In this document: piece after piece, positions 7,199 to 13,974 of the stretch
Numbering within the stretch: the first letter of the stretch is position 1
How the letters are laid out: each line of letters opens with the position of its first letter
DNA from: a virus
IMG/VR virus record: IMGVR_UViG_3300022749_000015
Coordinates: 1 to 20,415 of that record
DNA length: 20,415 nt
Direction: 5' to 3' (one strand)
Notes under the pieces: generated by a model
Seen by the model: the letters and a program-made list of their open reading frames with translations, nothing else
What the model was told of the DNA's origin: nothing
Databases searched by the model: none
Translations under genes and position numbers: made by a program

Positions 7199-7239
7199 GG
7201 CGGTGGGGCGCAGGCCCTAGGAAGCTCAGCCCCACCGCC
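7199..7239. other. Hairpin 3: perfect 11-base-pair inverted repeat
   Basis: GGCGGTGGGGC (7199-7209) is the exact reverse complement of GCCCCACCGCC (7229-7239), with a 19-base loop containing the palindrome CCTAGG. It begins two bases after hairpin 2. It could be a regulator site in DNA or a strong RNA stem in the leader of the rha transcript. No T-run follows. Confidence 0.6.
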
Positions 7240-7247
7240 CGTTCGCC

Positions 7248-7269
7248 GCCCACGGTTCCAGCCGCGGGC
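7248..7269. other. Hairpin 4
   Basis: GCCCACGG (7248-7255) pairs with CCGCGGGC (7262-7269) with one A-C mismatch around a 6-base loop. It ends 18 bases before the TGAGG ribosome site of the rha gene, so folding could affect access to that site. Confidence 0.4.
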
Positions 7270-7298
7270 TACTTCCCAATCGATGATGAGGCCACCGA

Positions 7299-8003
7299 AT
7301 GAGCGACGACACCTATAGCACGTCAGGCGTGAACGCGCCCTCAACGATCCCGCTCACCATGTCGAGCCTGGAGATCGCAGGTCTGACGGGCAAGCGGCAC
7401 GATCACGTGCTGCGTGACGCCGACAAGATGCTCGACGAGCTTGGAGTTGACCGCCCCAAATTTGGGGGCGTCTACCTCGCGGGGAACGGGGAGGAGCGTC
7501 GCTGCCTCAACCTTCCGCGCCGAGAATGCCTGATCCTTGTGTCCGGCTACTCCGTGCGAATGCGAGCGGCAATCATCGACCGCTGGCAGGCCCTCGAGGC
7601 GGCGCTGGTCCAGCCGGTAGATGCCTTCGACATGAGGGCGGTAGGCGGCATGGTGAAGGGCATCCTCGCCAAGCAGTTGCATGAGATCGTGCCGAGCCTT
7701 GTGGCGGCCGAGATCGCCACCCAAACACTCACCATCAGGCGCGGCAAGACCGCTGGCCAGATCTGGAAAGAGGCCGGCTTTCCACCGATCCGCATCGGTG
7801 GCTGGTTCAGCCGTAAGCTACTGGAGATGGGCTGCGCGATTGAGGGCGGCGGTTGCGGCGAACTCGGCCTCACTACCGCCCGCCTCTTCGATCCCGACCG
7901 CTCCGCCGCGTGGCTGCGAAATGGTGGCCGTATGATGGTCGAGCGGAAGCTCGCCGAGCGGATGGGCCAGGGCAATCTGAAACTCGTGCGCCCGGCCGCC
8001 TGA
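7299..8003 (+). CDS. rha: Rha family phage regulatory protein
   Basis: This 234-residue protein starts at ATG 7299 with TGAGG at 7287-7291. Residues about 22-105 carry the Rha signature: SLEIAGLTGKRHDHVLRD with helix-turn-helix character, a PKFGG-Y segment, NLPRRECLILVSGYSV and IIDRWQALE. The C-terminal 110 residues (AGQIWKEAGFPPIRIGGWF, AAWLRNGGRMMVERKL) form a separate domain, perhaps a second DNA- or partner-binding unit. Rha proteins in P22-type and related phages are regulators; some block growth in hosts lacking integration host factor. They normally sit in early or regulatory regions, so a place between tape measure and gpN is odd. Its stop is six bases before a strong AGGAGG for the next gene. 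Confidence 0.82.
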   Translation: MSDDTYSTSGVNAPSTIPLTMSSLEIAGLTGKRHDHVLRDADKMLDELGVDRPKFGGVYLAGNGEERRCLNLPRRECLILVSGYSVRMRAAIIDRWQALEAALVQPVDAFDMRAVGGMVKGILAKQLHEIVPSLVAAEIATQTLTIRRGKTAGQIWKEAGFPPIRIGGWFSRKLLEMGCAIEGGGCGELGLTTARLFDPDRSAAWLRNGGRMMVERKLAERMGQGNLKLVRPAA

Positions 8004-8019
8004 AGTCCAGGAGGTCCGA

Positions 8020-8538
8020 ATGGCTGACAGCCCTTGGCGCGCTCGCCTACGCCCCGCATCGTTTCGCGGAGCAGGCTTCCATGTTGAAGTCGGGGCGCGA
8101 ACTGCAGGCCGGCGCCTCGCCCTGCACGAGTACCCGAAGCGCGACACGCCCTATGCCGAGGACCTCGGCCGACGGGGCATGTCGTTCCCGATCACCGGGT
8201 ACTGCATCGGACCCTTTTACCTCGACGACCGCGACGCGCTCCTCGATGCCCTTGATGCGGAGGGATCCGGCACCCTGGTGCATCCGACCCTGGGTGAATT
8301 TCTGGTCAAGGCCGGCCCGTGTGCCGCCCAGGAGCGACGCGAGCGCGGCGGCTATGTCGAGTTTGAGATGCAGTTCGTCGAGGCCGGCGAGGATGACGCC
8401 TTCGACGTGCAGGACGACACGCAGGCGATGACGCGGACCCAGGCTGCCGACGCCGGGCAGGCCGCCGCTTCGGGTGGCGATGCCCAGTTGGCCAAAGAGA
8501 ATGAGGCCCTGAACCGGGCCATAGCTGCGGGTGCCTGA
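8020..8538 (+). CDS. DNA circularization protein, N-terminal part (Mu gpN-like, split)
   Basis: This 172-residue protein starts at ATG 8020 behind AGGAGG at 8009-8014. It matches the DNA_circ_N domain: WRARLRPASFRGAGFHVEVG, the HEYPKRDTPYAEDLGR signature, then FPITGYCIG and GTLVHPTLGE. The last 45 residues are a polar Ala/Gln/Asp linker. In Mu the protein continues in one chain of nearly 500 residues that works at the tail tip or baseplate. Here the frame is closed by TGA 8536-8538, and the missing half follows in the same frame from ATG 8539. The product may be a free domain, or a longer chain may arise by UGA readthrough. Confidence 0.8.
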   Translation: MADSPWRARLRPASFRGAGFHVEVGARTAGRRLALHEYPKRDTPYAEDLGRRGMSFPITGYCIGPFYLDDRDALLDALDAEGSGTLVHPTLGEFLVKAGPCAAQERRERGGYVEFEMQFVEAGEDDAFDVQDDTQAMTRTQAADAGQAAASGGDAQLAKENEALNRAIAAGA

Positions 8539-9213
8539 ATGAGCCTTCGCCGCGACCAAGCCGCTCTGGACCTGATCGGCGCCATTCTGGATGCCATCCT
8601 GGCTTTCTCGGGCGCAGACGATCTCGGCACCGTTGGCGCGGATCTTGAGGCCGCTGTCGGCGACCTGCGGGCCTCGGCGCCACGATTGCTCCGTCACGGC
8701 GGCCTGCATGCGCAGTTGCTGACCTGCTTCGATCTCGCCCGGCAGACGGGCATGACGTTCGATACTGTGGAGCGCCTGAGAAAGACGGTCGCGTCGCTCG
8801 GCCCGGCAGATGCCCGTTCCATCGTCCTGCAAACCTACAGCGTCGCCTTCTGCTGCATCCAGGAAGCGGCGGTCGTCGCGGACACGGCTTTTACCAGCCG
8901 AGATGAGGTCGACCGCGTGACCGGTCTTCTGGCGGCCGCGTTCAGCGCCTCCCAGGACGCGATGGCGACGAACGGAGATGCCGCCACGTATCGTGCGCTG
9001 GTGAGCCTGCGCGCCGCTGCCGTGCGGGATCTGACCGATCGAGCCCGGCCGCTGCCGCAGCTCGTCACCTACGTGGAGGCCGTCAGCTTCTCGTCGCTCG
9101 TTCTCGCGCAGCGCCGCTACGGCGACGCCAGCCGAGCCGACGAGATCGTCGCGGAGAACGAAGTCGTGCACCCGCTCTTCATGCCGCTGACCGGCCGCGT
9201 GCTCTCGGCCTGA
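8539..9213 (+). CDS. DNA circularization protein, C-terminal part (Mu gpN-like, split)
   Basis: This 224-residue helical protein starts at ATG 8539, directly after the TGA of the N-terminal part and in its frame. The ending SFSSLVLAQRRYGDASRADEIVAENEVVHPLFMPLTG closely follows the C-terminus of gpN proteins (SLVLA-R-YGDA-RADEIV-N---HP-F-P). The middle is a set of helices with alanine-rich faces. No clear Shine-Dalgarno sequence precedes the ATG, so translation probably depends on termination-reinitiation at TGA-ATG. Together the two parts total 396 residues. Confidence 0.75.
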   Translation: MSLRRDQAALDLIGAILDAILAFSGADDLGTVGADLEAAVGDLRASAPRLLRHGGLHAQLLTCFDLARQTGMTFDTVERLRKTVASLGPADARSIVLQTYSVAFCCIQEAAVVADTAFTSRDEVDRVTGLLAAAFSASQDAMATNGDAATYRALVSLRAAAVRDLTDRARPLPQLVTYVEAVSFSSLVLAQRRYGDASRADEIVAENEVVHPLFMPLTGRVLSA

Positions 9214-9216
9214 TCC

Positions 9217-10329
9217 ATGCCCAATCCAAAGGAACTCGCCTACATCCTGGTCAACGGGAAGCGCTACCTCAACTGGAAGACGATCTCGGTCAATCGAACC
9301 TTCCAGGCGTTCGCGAGCACCTCGACGTTCTCGGCCGCATCTCCGAACGAATCCGGCTTGTCGACGTGGGACGCGCTGCGCCTTCGCGTGGCGGATCAGG
9401 CGAAGATCTGGCTCGGCGGGAAGCTCGTCTCCAGCGGCACGATTTCAGCCCGTCAGCCGGCCTACAACGACAAGGAGCATGGGCTCCAAATTACCGTGCT
9501 CTCGAAGGTCTCGGACATCGTCAACTCGACGGTCGACCATGAGAAGGGCGAGTTCAAAGGCTACACGCTGAGCCAGATCGCCGGCGCAGTGCTTCAGCCC
9601 TACGGGATCAAGTTCCAGCTTCAGGGCAGCACCGAGGGCGCCGACAAGGTGTTCCCGAAGGTGAACGTCCAGGCCGGCGAGACGGTGTTCGCGTTCCTCG
9701 AGCGCCTCTGCCGATTCCGTAACATCTTCCTGCGCGATGACGAGAACGGGAACATCGTCGGCTTCCGCAGCGGCAATCAGGCGGCCATGGGCGCCGAGCT
9801 CGAACTCGGTCGGAACATCAAGGCCGGCTCACTGCTGATGTGCGACGAGAACGCGCTCAGCAAGATCGAAGCGATCGGCCAGCGACCCGGCAACGACCAG
9901 AACTTCGGAGATGCATCCCGAGACGTGAAGGCGACCGTCACGAACCCGGCGGTGACCCGCAACCGGCCCTTCAGCCTCATGGCCGAGATGCCCGGCGACA
10001 AGCAGGACATGCAGATGCGCGCCAGTCATGAGCTGGCGGAAAACTACGTCACCATGCTGTCCGGCAGCTACACGGTGCAGGGTTGGTTCAAGGACAAATC
10101 CACCCTGTGGCTGGAGATGATCGGCAAGACGATCACGGTCTACGACCCCTTCATGTTCCCAGACAATCGCATGCAGCTCGCGATCCAGGGCGTCACCAGT
10201 ACGCAAGGGCCCGAGGGCACCTTGTCGGTGCTGGACATGTGCCTGCCGCGCCGGCTCGGAGGCGGCGACAGGATCGAAGCGGGCGGTGCGCCTGGCCTGT
10301 ACGGGCCCGGCACCGGGCAGGCGGCCTGA
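9217..10329 (+). CDS. Baseplate hub protein (Mu gpP-like)
   Basis: This 370-residue protein, about the size of Mu gpP, starts at ATG 9217 three bases after the previous stop. Sequence features of the T4 gp27-like hub family are visible: ILVNGKRYLNWKTISVNRT at the start, KIWLGGKLVSSGTI, a central FPKVNVQAGETVFAFLERLCRFRNIFLRDDENGN segment and the C-terminal SYTVQGWFKDKSTLWLEMIGKTITVYDP stretch. It forms the trimeric hub connecting tube and spike. The last 30 residues are glycine-rich. Confidence 0.87.
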   Translation: MPNPKELAYILVNGKRYLNWKTISVNRTFQAFASTSTFSAASPNESGLSTWDALRLRVADQAKIWLGGKLVSSGTISARQPAYNDKEHGLQITVLSKVSDIVNSTVDHEKGEFKGYTLSQIAGAVLQPYGIKFQLQGSTEGADKVFPKVNVQAGETVFAFLERLCRFRNIFLRDDENGNIVGFRSGNQAAMGAELELGRNIKAGSLLMCDENALSKIEAIGQRPGNDQNFGDASRDVKATVTNPAVTRNRPFSLMAEMPGDKQDMQMRASHELAENYVTMLSGSYTVQGWFKDKSTLWLEMIGKTITVYDPFMFPDNRMQLAIQGVTSTQGPEGTLSVLDMCLPRRLGGGDRIEAGGAPGLYGPGTGQAA

Positions 10330-10330
10330 G

Positions 10331-11551
10331 ATGCACAAGAACGCCGGTGACGGTCGTGCGGCTGATCGGATCGCGATGACGCTGTCGCGCGCCATCGTCT
10401 CGACGATCAACGATTCCGAGTTCATGCAGAAGCTCGGGGTGAAGATCCGCGGTCAGGAGATCAACACCGACGTCGAGCACTGGCACTCGGCCGGCGTCAC
10501 CCACTTCCCGATGCCGCCCGATGCGAAGGGCGCGGCCGAGATCATCCTCGCCACCCTGACCGGCAACAACTCGCACCCGATCGCGCTGCCGGCCGCGGAC
10601 CGCCGATTCCGCCCCAACGGCATGAAGCCCGGCGACACCGCGGTGGCCGACGCCAACAAGCAGACGATCCACCTCAATGAGGTCTCGGTCGTTCTGGACA
10701 GCCCGAAGCGGTTCGACCTGCGGGTGACGAGCGGCCAGGGCGCGGCGAAGGCCAAGAACGACGGCGCCGATCTCAACACCGAGAAGAAGTCGGCCACGAT
10801 CATCACCGGCAAGGCCTCGGGCACGCTGGCCACCACCTCGACGGATGCCACCACGGTCACGGGCAAGACAGTCGGCCTGACCGCCGGGACGAAGCCCGAA
10901 ACCGCCGGCAACCACGAGCTCAACCAGCAGCTGAAGGGCGTCGTCGCCCAGCTGACCCAACTGAAGGACTCGCACCACGCCCTGTTCGACGTGGTCTCGA
11001 AGCTGCGCGTGAACGCCGAGGGCGTCGTTCCGGCACTGGCGCCCATCAACGCCGCCACGCAGGTGACGGCGGCGCTCAGCGGCGACGCATCGGGCCTCGA
11101 CGTGATGAAGGCCTTGGCCGAGGGCAAGCTGCAGGACTACTTTCAGAACGCGATCAAGACCGCGCTCCAGGACTTTCTCAACCCAGCCCGGATGCTGGGG
11201 GCGGCGAGTGTCATGCCGAGCCCCGAAGCGCTGATCGCTCAGTCTCAAGCGCAGATCGCGAGCCTGATCGCGCAGAACCCGGTAGCGGCGCAGGTCGACG
11301 GCCTGCTCTCCCGGATCGAAGCGCTGGGCGACGCGCCGATCCCGTCCGACATCGCGGGCGCGGCCGTGGCGATGCTCCAGGCGCAGGTCGATCACCTCGC
11401 CGCTCAGAACCCGGTCGTGGCGCAGGTCGCGCAGTTGCGCGGCGCGCTCCAGGCGCTGATCGACGGGGCCGGCCCCGGCCTCGGTTTCCTCGCCCCGCAG
11501 CAGCGGCTCGTGCAGGGCCTCACCCGGTCGATGCTGTTCAGCAAGAGCTGA
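10331..11551 (+). CDS. Baseplate spike protein (Mu gp45-like) with long C-terminal extension
   Basis: The start is ATG 10331, one base after the gpP stop; an upstream in-frame GTG at 10286 lies within gpP. The product has 406 residues, about twice Mu gp45. Residues 20-140 form the gp45 domain: FMQKLGVKIRGQEINTDVEHWHSAGVTHFPMP, then FRPNGMKPGDTAV and ETVHLNEV-like strands. Residues about 150-200 are T/S/G-rich and may continue the beta spike. Residues 200-406 are helical and repetitive, with AQNPVAAQV at 314-322 and AQNPVVAQV at 358-366. gp45-type proteins form the membrane-piercing spike. The extension has no evident counterpart in Mu. Confidence 0.82.
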   Translation: MHKNAGDGRAADRIAMTLSRAIVSTINDSEFMQKLGVKIRGQEINTDVEHWHSAGVTHFPMPPDAKGAAEIILATLTGNNSHPIALPAADRRFRPNGMKPGDTAVADANKQTIHLNEVSVVLDSPKRFDLRVTSGQGAAKAKNDGADLNTEKKSATIITGKASGTLATTSTDATTVTGKTVGLTAGTKPETAGNHELNQQLKGVVAQLTQLKDSHHALFDVVSKLRVNAEGVVPALAPINAATQVTAALSGDASGLDVMKALAEGKLQDYFQNAIKTALQDFLNPARMLGAASVMPSPEALIAQSQAQIASLIAQNPVAAQVDGLLSRIEALGDAPIPSDIAGAAVAMLQAQVDHLAAQNPVVAQVAQLRGALQALIDGAGPGLGFLAPQQRLVQGLTRSMLFSKS

Positions 11552-11559
11552 GGACGCAG

Positions 11560-12048
11560 TTGCCCGACATCATCGTCGTCCATTCCCGCCGCGCGGTGAC
11601 GCGCGAGTGGCTTCTGACCCCCGTGGATCAGCGCGACCCGTCGCTCGACCTCGTCGACTGCGTGGTGATCGCGCTGGGCACGGACCGGCTGGCTCGGGCG
11701 GACGACAAGCTGCCGGTCCGCGGCGACACGGACCGCCGGGGCTGGTGGGGCGATCTGGACGCTGCCGGGATCCGCGATGGCTGGCCGATCGGCTCGCGCC
11801 TGTGGCTGCTGCGGCGGGTGACGATCACCGGGCCAGAGGCGCGCCAGGGCAGCACCGTCGCCCGGGCGGAGGACTACACGCGGGAGGCGCTCCAGCCCTT
11901 CGTCCAGAAGGGTGTGGCGTCCCGGCTCAGCGTGGTCGGCGAGCGCATGAGCATCGAAGGCATCGACGTGAAGGCGACCCTTTTCAGGGGCGACCTGCCT
12001 GCGCTCTCTCTTCGGTACGCGACCTTGTGGAACGGGATCAGGGCCTGA
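11560..12048 (+). CDS. Baseplate protein (Mu gp46-like)
   Basis: This 162-residue protein has a TTG start at 11560 with GAGG at 11550-11553. It carries the hallmark of the gp46 family at residues 58-80: DRRGWWGDLDAAGIRDGWPIGS and the following LWLLRRV. The C-terminal half is beta-rich (VVGERMSIEGIDVKATLFRGD). Family members are equivalents of T4 gp25-type wedge proteins. It lies between the spike and the baseplate J genes as in Mu. Confidence 0.86.
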   Translation: MPDIIVVHSRRAVTREWLLTPVDQRDPSLDLVDCVVIALGTDRLARADDKLPVRGDTDRRGWWGDLDAAGIRDGWPIGSRLWLLRRVTITGPEARQGSTVARAEDYTREALQPFVQKGVASRLSVVGERMSIEGIDVKATLFRGDLPALSLRYATLWNGIRA

Positions 12049-12051
12049 CGC

Positions 12052-13146
12052 ATGCCGCTCCAGATCCCCACGCTCGCCGAGACCCGCGGGCTCAGCCGCG
12101 ACGCCGTCATTGAGGCGCTGCGCGTCGGCGCGCTGCCCGGCAACTGCCCGGCCGGCATCCTCGCCGACGACAACGGCGCGCTCGCCTTCCTGGTGCTCCA
12201 GTACATCGCTCGGCAGGCAAAGGAGTACCTGCCGGACGAGGCCGGTGAGCAGATGCTCCAGCGCTGGGCGGACATCTTCCTCCCCGGCGGTCAGAAGGCG
12301 GCCACCTACGCCATCCTCGCCGCGACGCTATCCGGTCCGGCCGGCACGGTGGTGACCCAGGGAACGCAGTTCACCCAGGGCGGCATCCTGTTCCAGACGA
12401 CCGCCGATGCGACGCTCGGTGGCACCGACGTCCTGACGCCGATCACCGTGCGCGCGCTCACCGCCGGCATCGTCGGCAACCTGCCGGCGGACAGCACCCT
12501 GTCGCTCGTCGCGGCGATCTCGGGTGTCACCGCCTCCGCCACCGTGACCAGGATCACGAGCTACGGCGTCGACATCGAGAGCATCGACAGCCTCCGCGAC
12601 CGGGTGCTGTTCCGGATCCGCAAGCCGCCAATGGGCGGCGACGCCGACGACTACGTGGCCTGGGCGCGCGAGGTGCCGGGCGTGACCCGGGCGTGGTGCG
12701 CGCCGAATGCGATGGGGCCCGGCAGCGTCACCATTCGCTTCATGATGGACGAGCTGCGGGCTTCGAGCGGCGGCTTCCCCACCACTGACGATTGCGCGGC
12801 GGTGAAGGCCTACCTCGACACGGTGCGACCGGTGACGGTGCGGGACCTGTTCGTGTTCTCGCCGATCGCCCAGCCTGTTGACGTCGCCATCGGCAACCTG
12901 TCGGTCTCGAATGCCTCGACGCAGGCGGCAATCGTCTCCAGTCTCAAGGCGATGCTGATGCAGCGCGCGGCGCCTGCACGGGCCGTGAACGGGTCGCGGG
13001 TTGATGCGCAGACCATCTACGCGGCTTGGGTGTCCGAGGCGATCTCGGCAGCGGAGGGCGTCGACTACTTCGACCTCGTCTTTGCCGACTCCGTGATGGC
13101 CAACAACGGCTGCATGGCCACCCTTGGCACGGTGACGTTCCTCTAA
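12052..13146 (+). CDS. Baseplate J-like wedge protein (Mu gp47-like)
   Basis: This 364-residue protein starts at ATG 12052, three bases after gp46. The order of segments is that of the baseplate J family: helical AFLVLQYIARQAKEYLPDEAGEQMLQRWADIF, then GTVVTQGTQFTQGGILFQTT, the LPADSTL and SGVTASATVTRI strands, and the SIDSLRDRVLFRIRKPPMGGDADDYVAWAREVPGV stretch, followed by a C-terminal domain with RPVTVRDLFVFSP. It forms the baseplate wedge ring that triggers sheath contraction. Its TAA shares one base with the next ATG (TAATG). Confidence 0.92.
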   Translation: MPLQIPTLAETRGLSRDAVIEALRVGALPGNCPAGILADDNGALAFLVLQYIARQAKEYLPDEAGEQMLQRWADIFLPGGQKAATYAILAATLSGPAGTVVTQGTQFTQGGILFQTTADATLGGTDVLTPITVRALTAGIVGNLPADSTLSLVAAISGVTASATVTRITSYGVDIESIDSLRDRVLFRIRKPPMGGDADDYVAWAREVPGVTRAWCAPNAMGPGSVTIRFMMDELRASSGGFPTTDDCAAVKAYLDTVRPVTVRDLFVFSPIAQPVDVAIGNLSVSNASTQAAIVSSLKAMLMQRAAPARAVNGSRVDAQTIYAAWVSEAISAAEGVDYFDLVFADSVMANNGCMATLGTVTFL

Positions 13147-13892
13147 TGGCCGACTCGTTCGTCCGTCGATCGGCCGACGACTACGCCGAGGGCCTATCCG
13201 ATCTGCATCCGGTCGGCCCGGCGTGGCCGCGCGCCGCGCCGCCAGCGCCAGATGATGATGCGCTGCGCGGCGACGACGAGGCACTCTCGGACCTCGACCG
13301 CGGCCTCGCCAAGGTCTGGGGTGACAAGGTCGACGCGCGTGCGGCGGACCTGCTCTTCATCGAGACCGACCCGCGGTTCACGCACGAGCTGCTCGTCGAT
13401 TGGGAACGGGCCTATGGCCTCCCCGATCCCTGTGTGCCTGTCGTCCAAACCCTCACCGAGCGCCGGCAGGCGCTTGTCGCCAAGATCACGACCGAGGGCG
13501 GCCAGTCGCGACCCTTCTTCATCGGGGTTGCCGCGATCCTCGGCTACAGCATCACCATCACCGAGTACGTCCCGTTCCAGTTCGGGCTATCGTCGTTCGG
13601 CGGCCCCCGAGGCCGGCTGAACCCGCCGGGCATGCGCTACGTCTGGCGTGTGCGGGTCGGTGGCGGACGGTCCACCCGGTTCCAGTTCGGTGCGTCATCT
13701 TTCGGGCGCGACTCGCTCTTGGAGATCCGCAGAGCCGAGGACCTCGAGTGCATCTTCCGGCGCTGGAAGCCAGCGCACACGCTGATGTTCTTCGACTACG
13801 GCGACCCCACACCGGTCATCAAGAAGGACCGGTTCGACTTTGGCACCTCAAGGTTTGGCAACGATCCGCTGCTGCGCCTGACGGCCTCCTGA
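13146..13892 (+). CDS. Baseplate / tail protein (Mu gp48-like, DUF2313) with FQFG repeats
   Basis: The start is ATG 13146, overlapping the gp47 stop; an in-frame ATG at 13026 lies within gp47. Of 248 residues, the first 125 follow the gp48 family: YAEGLSDLHPVGPAWPR, LAKVWGDKVDARAADLL, ETDPRFTHELLVDWERAYGLPD and RRQALVAKITTEGGQSRPFF. The C-terminal half has three related motifs with FQFG at 144 and 179 and FDFG at 230, of form F-x-FG-x-S-x-FG; the last two continue with xDxLL. gp48-type proteins connect wedge and fibers. The repeats may form a fiber or host-contact module. Confidence 0.85.
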   Translation: MADSFVRRSADDYAEGLSDLHPVGPAWPRAAPPAPDDDALRGDDEALSDLDRGLAKVWGDKVDARAADLLFIETDPRFTHELLVDWERAYGLPDPCVPVVQTLTERRQALVAKITTEGGQSRPFFIGVAAILGYSITITEYVPFQFGLSSFGGPRGRLNPPGMRYVWRVRVGGGRSTRFQFGASSFGRDSLLEIRRAEDLECIFRRWKPAHTLMFFDYGDPTPVIKKDRFDFGTSRFGNDPLLRLTAS

Positions 13893-13974
13893 CGGCCGCG
13901 CCTTCGCCCGCCTGCTTTGAACCGGTCGCGCTCGGCGTGGCCCGCCCACCGGGCATTCACCGGAGAGAGATGCC
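13893..13974. promoter_or_regulatory. Leader before the fiber cassette
   Basis: This 82-base gap is the largest between 8004 and the 19031-19141 gap. It contains a small hairpin (GCCCG 13940-13944, CGGGC 13950-13954) and the GGAG ribosome site at 13962-13965 for the GTG start at 13975. No convincing promoter or terminator was seen. Confidence 0.3.

Larger units (their letters stand above)
6999..7298. other. Gene-free divergent intergenic region rich in repeats and hairpins
   Basis: These 300 bases separate the exported protein (minus) from the Rha gene (plus). They hold tandem 9-base repeats at 7035-7054, a possible minus-strand promoter at 7006-7033 and four predicted hairpins at 7081-7114, 7183-7196, 7199-7239 and 7248-7269. 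Part of the stretch (7117-7180) is more A/T-rich than the surrounding late genes. The divergent layout makes this the natural place for promoters of both genes. I found no convincing plus-strand promoter and no tRNA-like fold. Confidence 0.6.

Noticed and set aside
6675-7253. 192-residue version of the minus-strand exported protein
   Set aside because: The extra N-terminus is arginine-rich, crosses predicted hairpins, and would bury the signal peptide that starts at 6998.
7081-7269. tRNA or intrinsic terminator in the hairpin region
   Set aside because: No cloverleaf, no T-loop consensus and no T-run after the stems on either strand.
10193-11395. Minus-strand open frame (400 codons) opposite gpP and gp45
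   Set aside because: The plus-strand genes are recognisable baseplate proteins. The opposite frame is an Arg/Gly/His-rich shadow.
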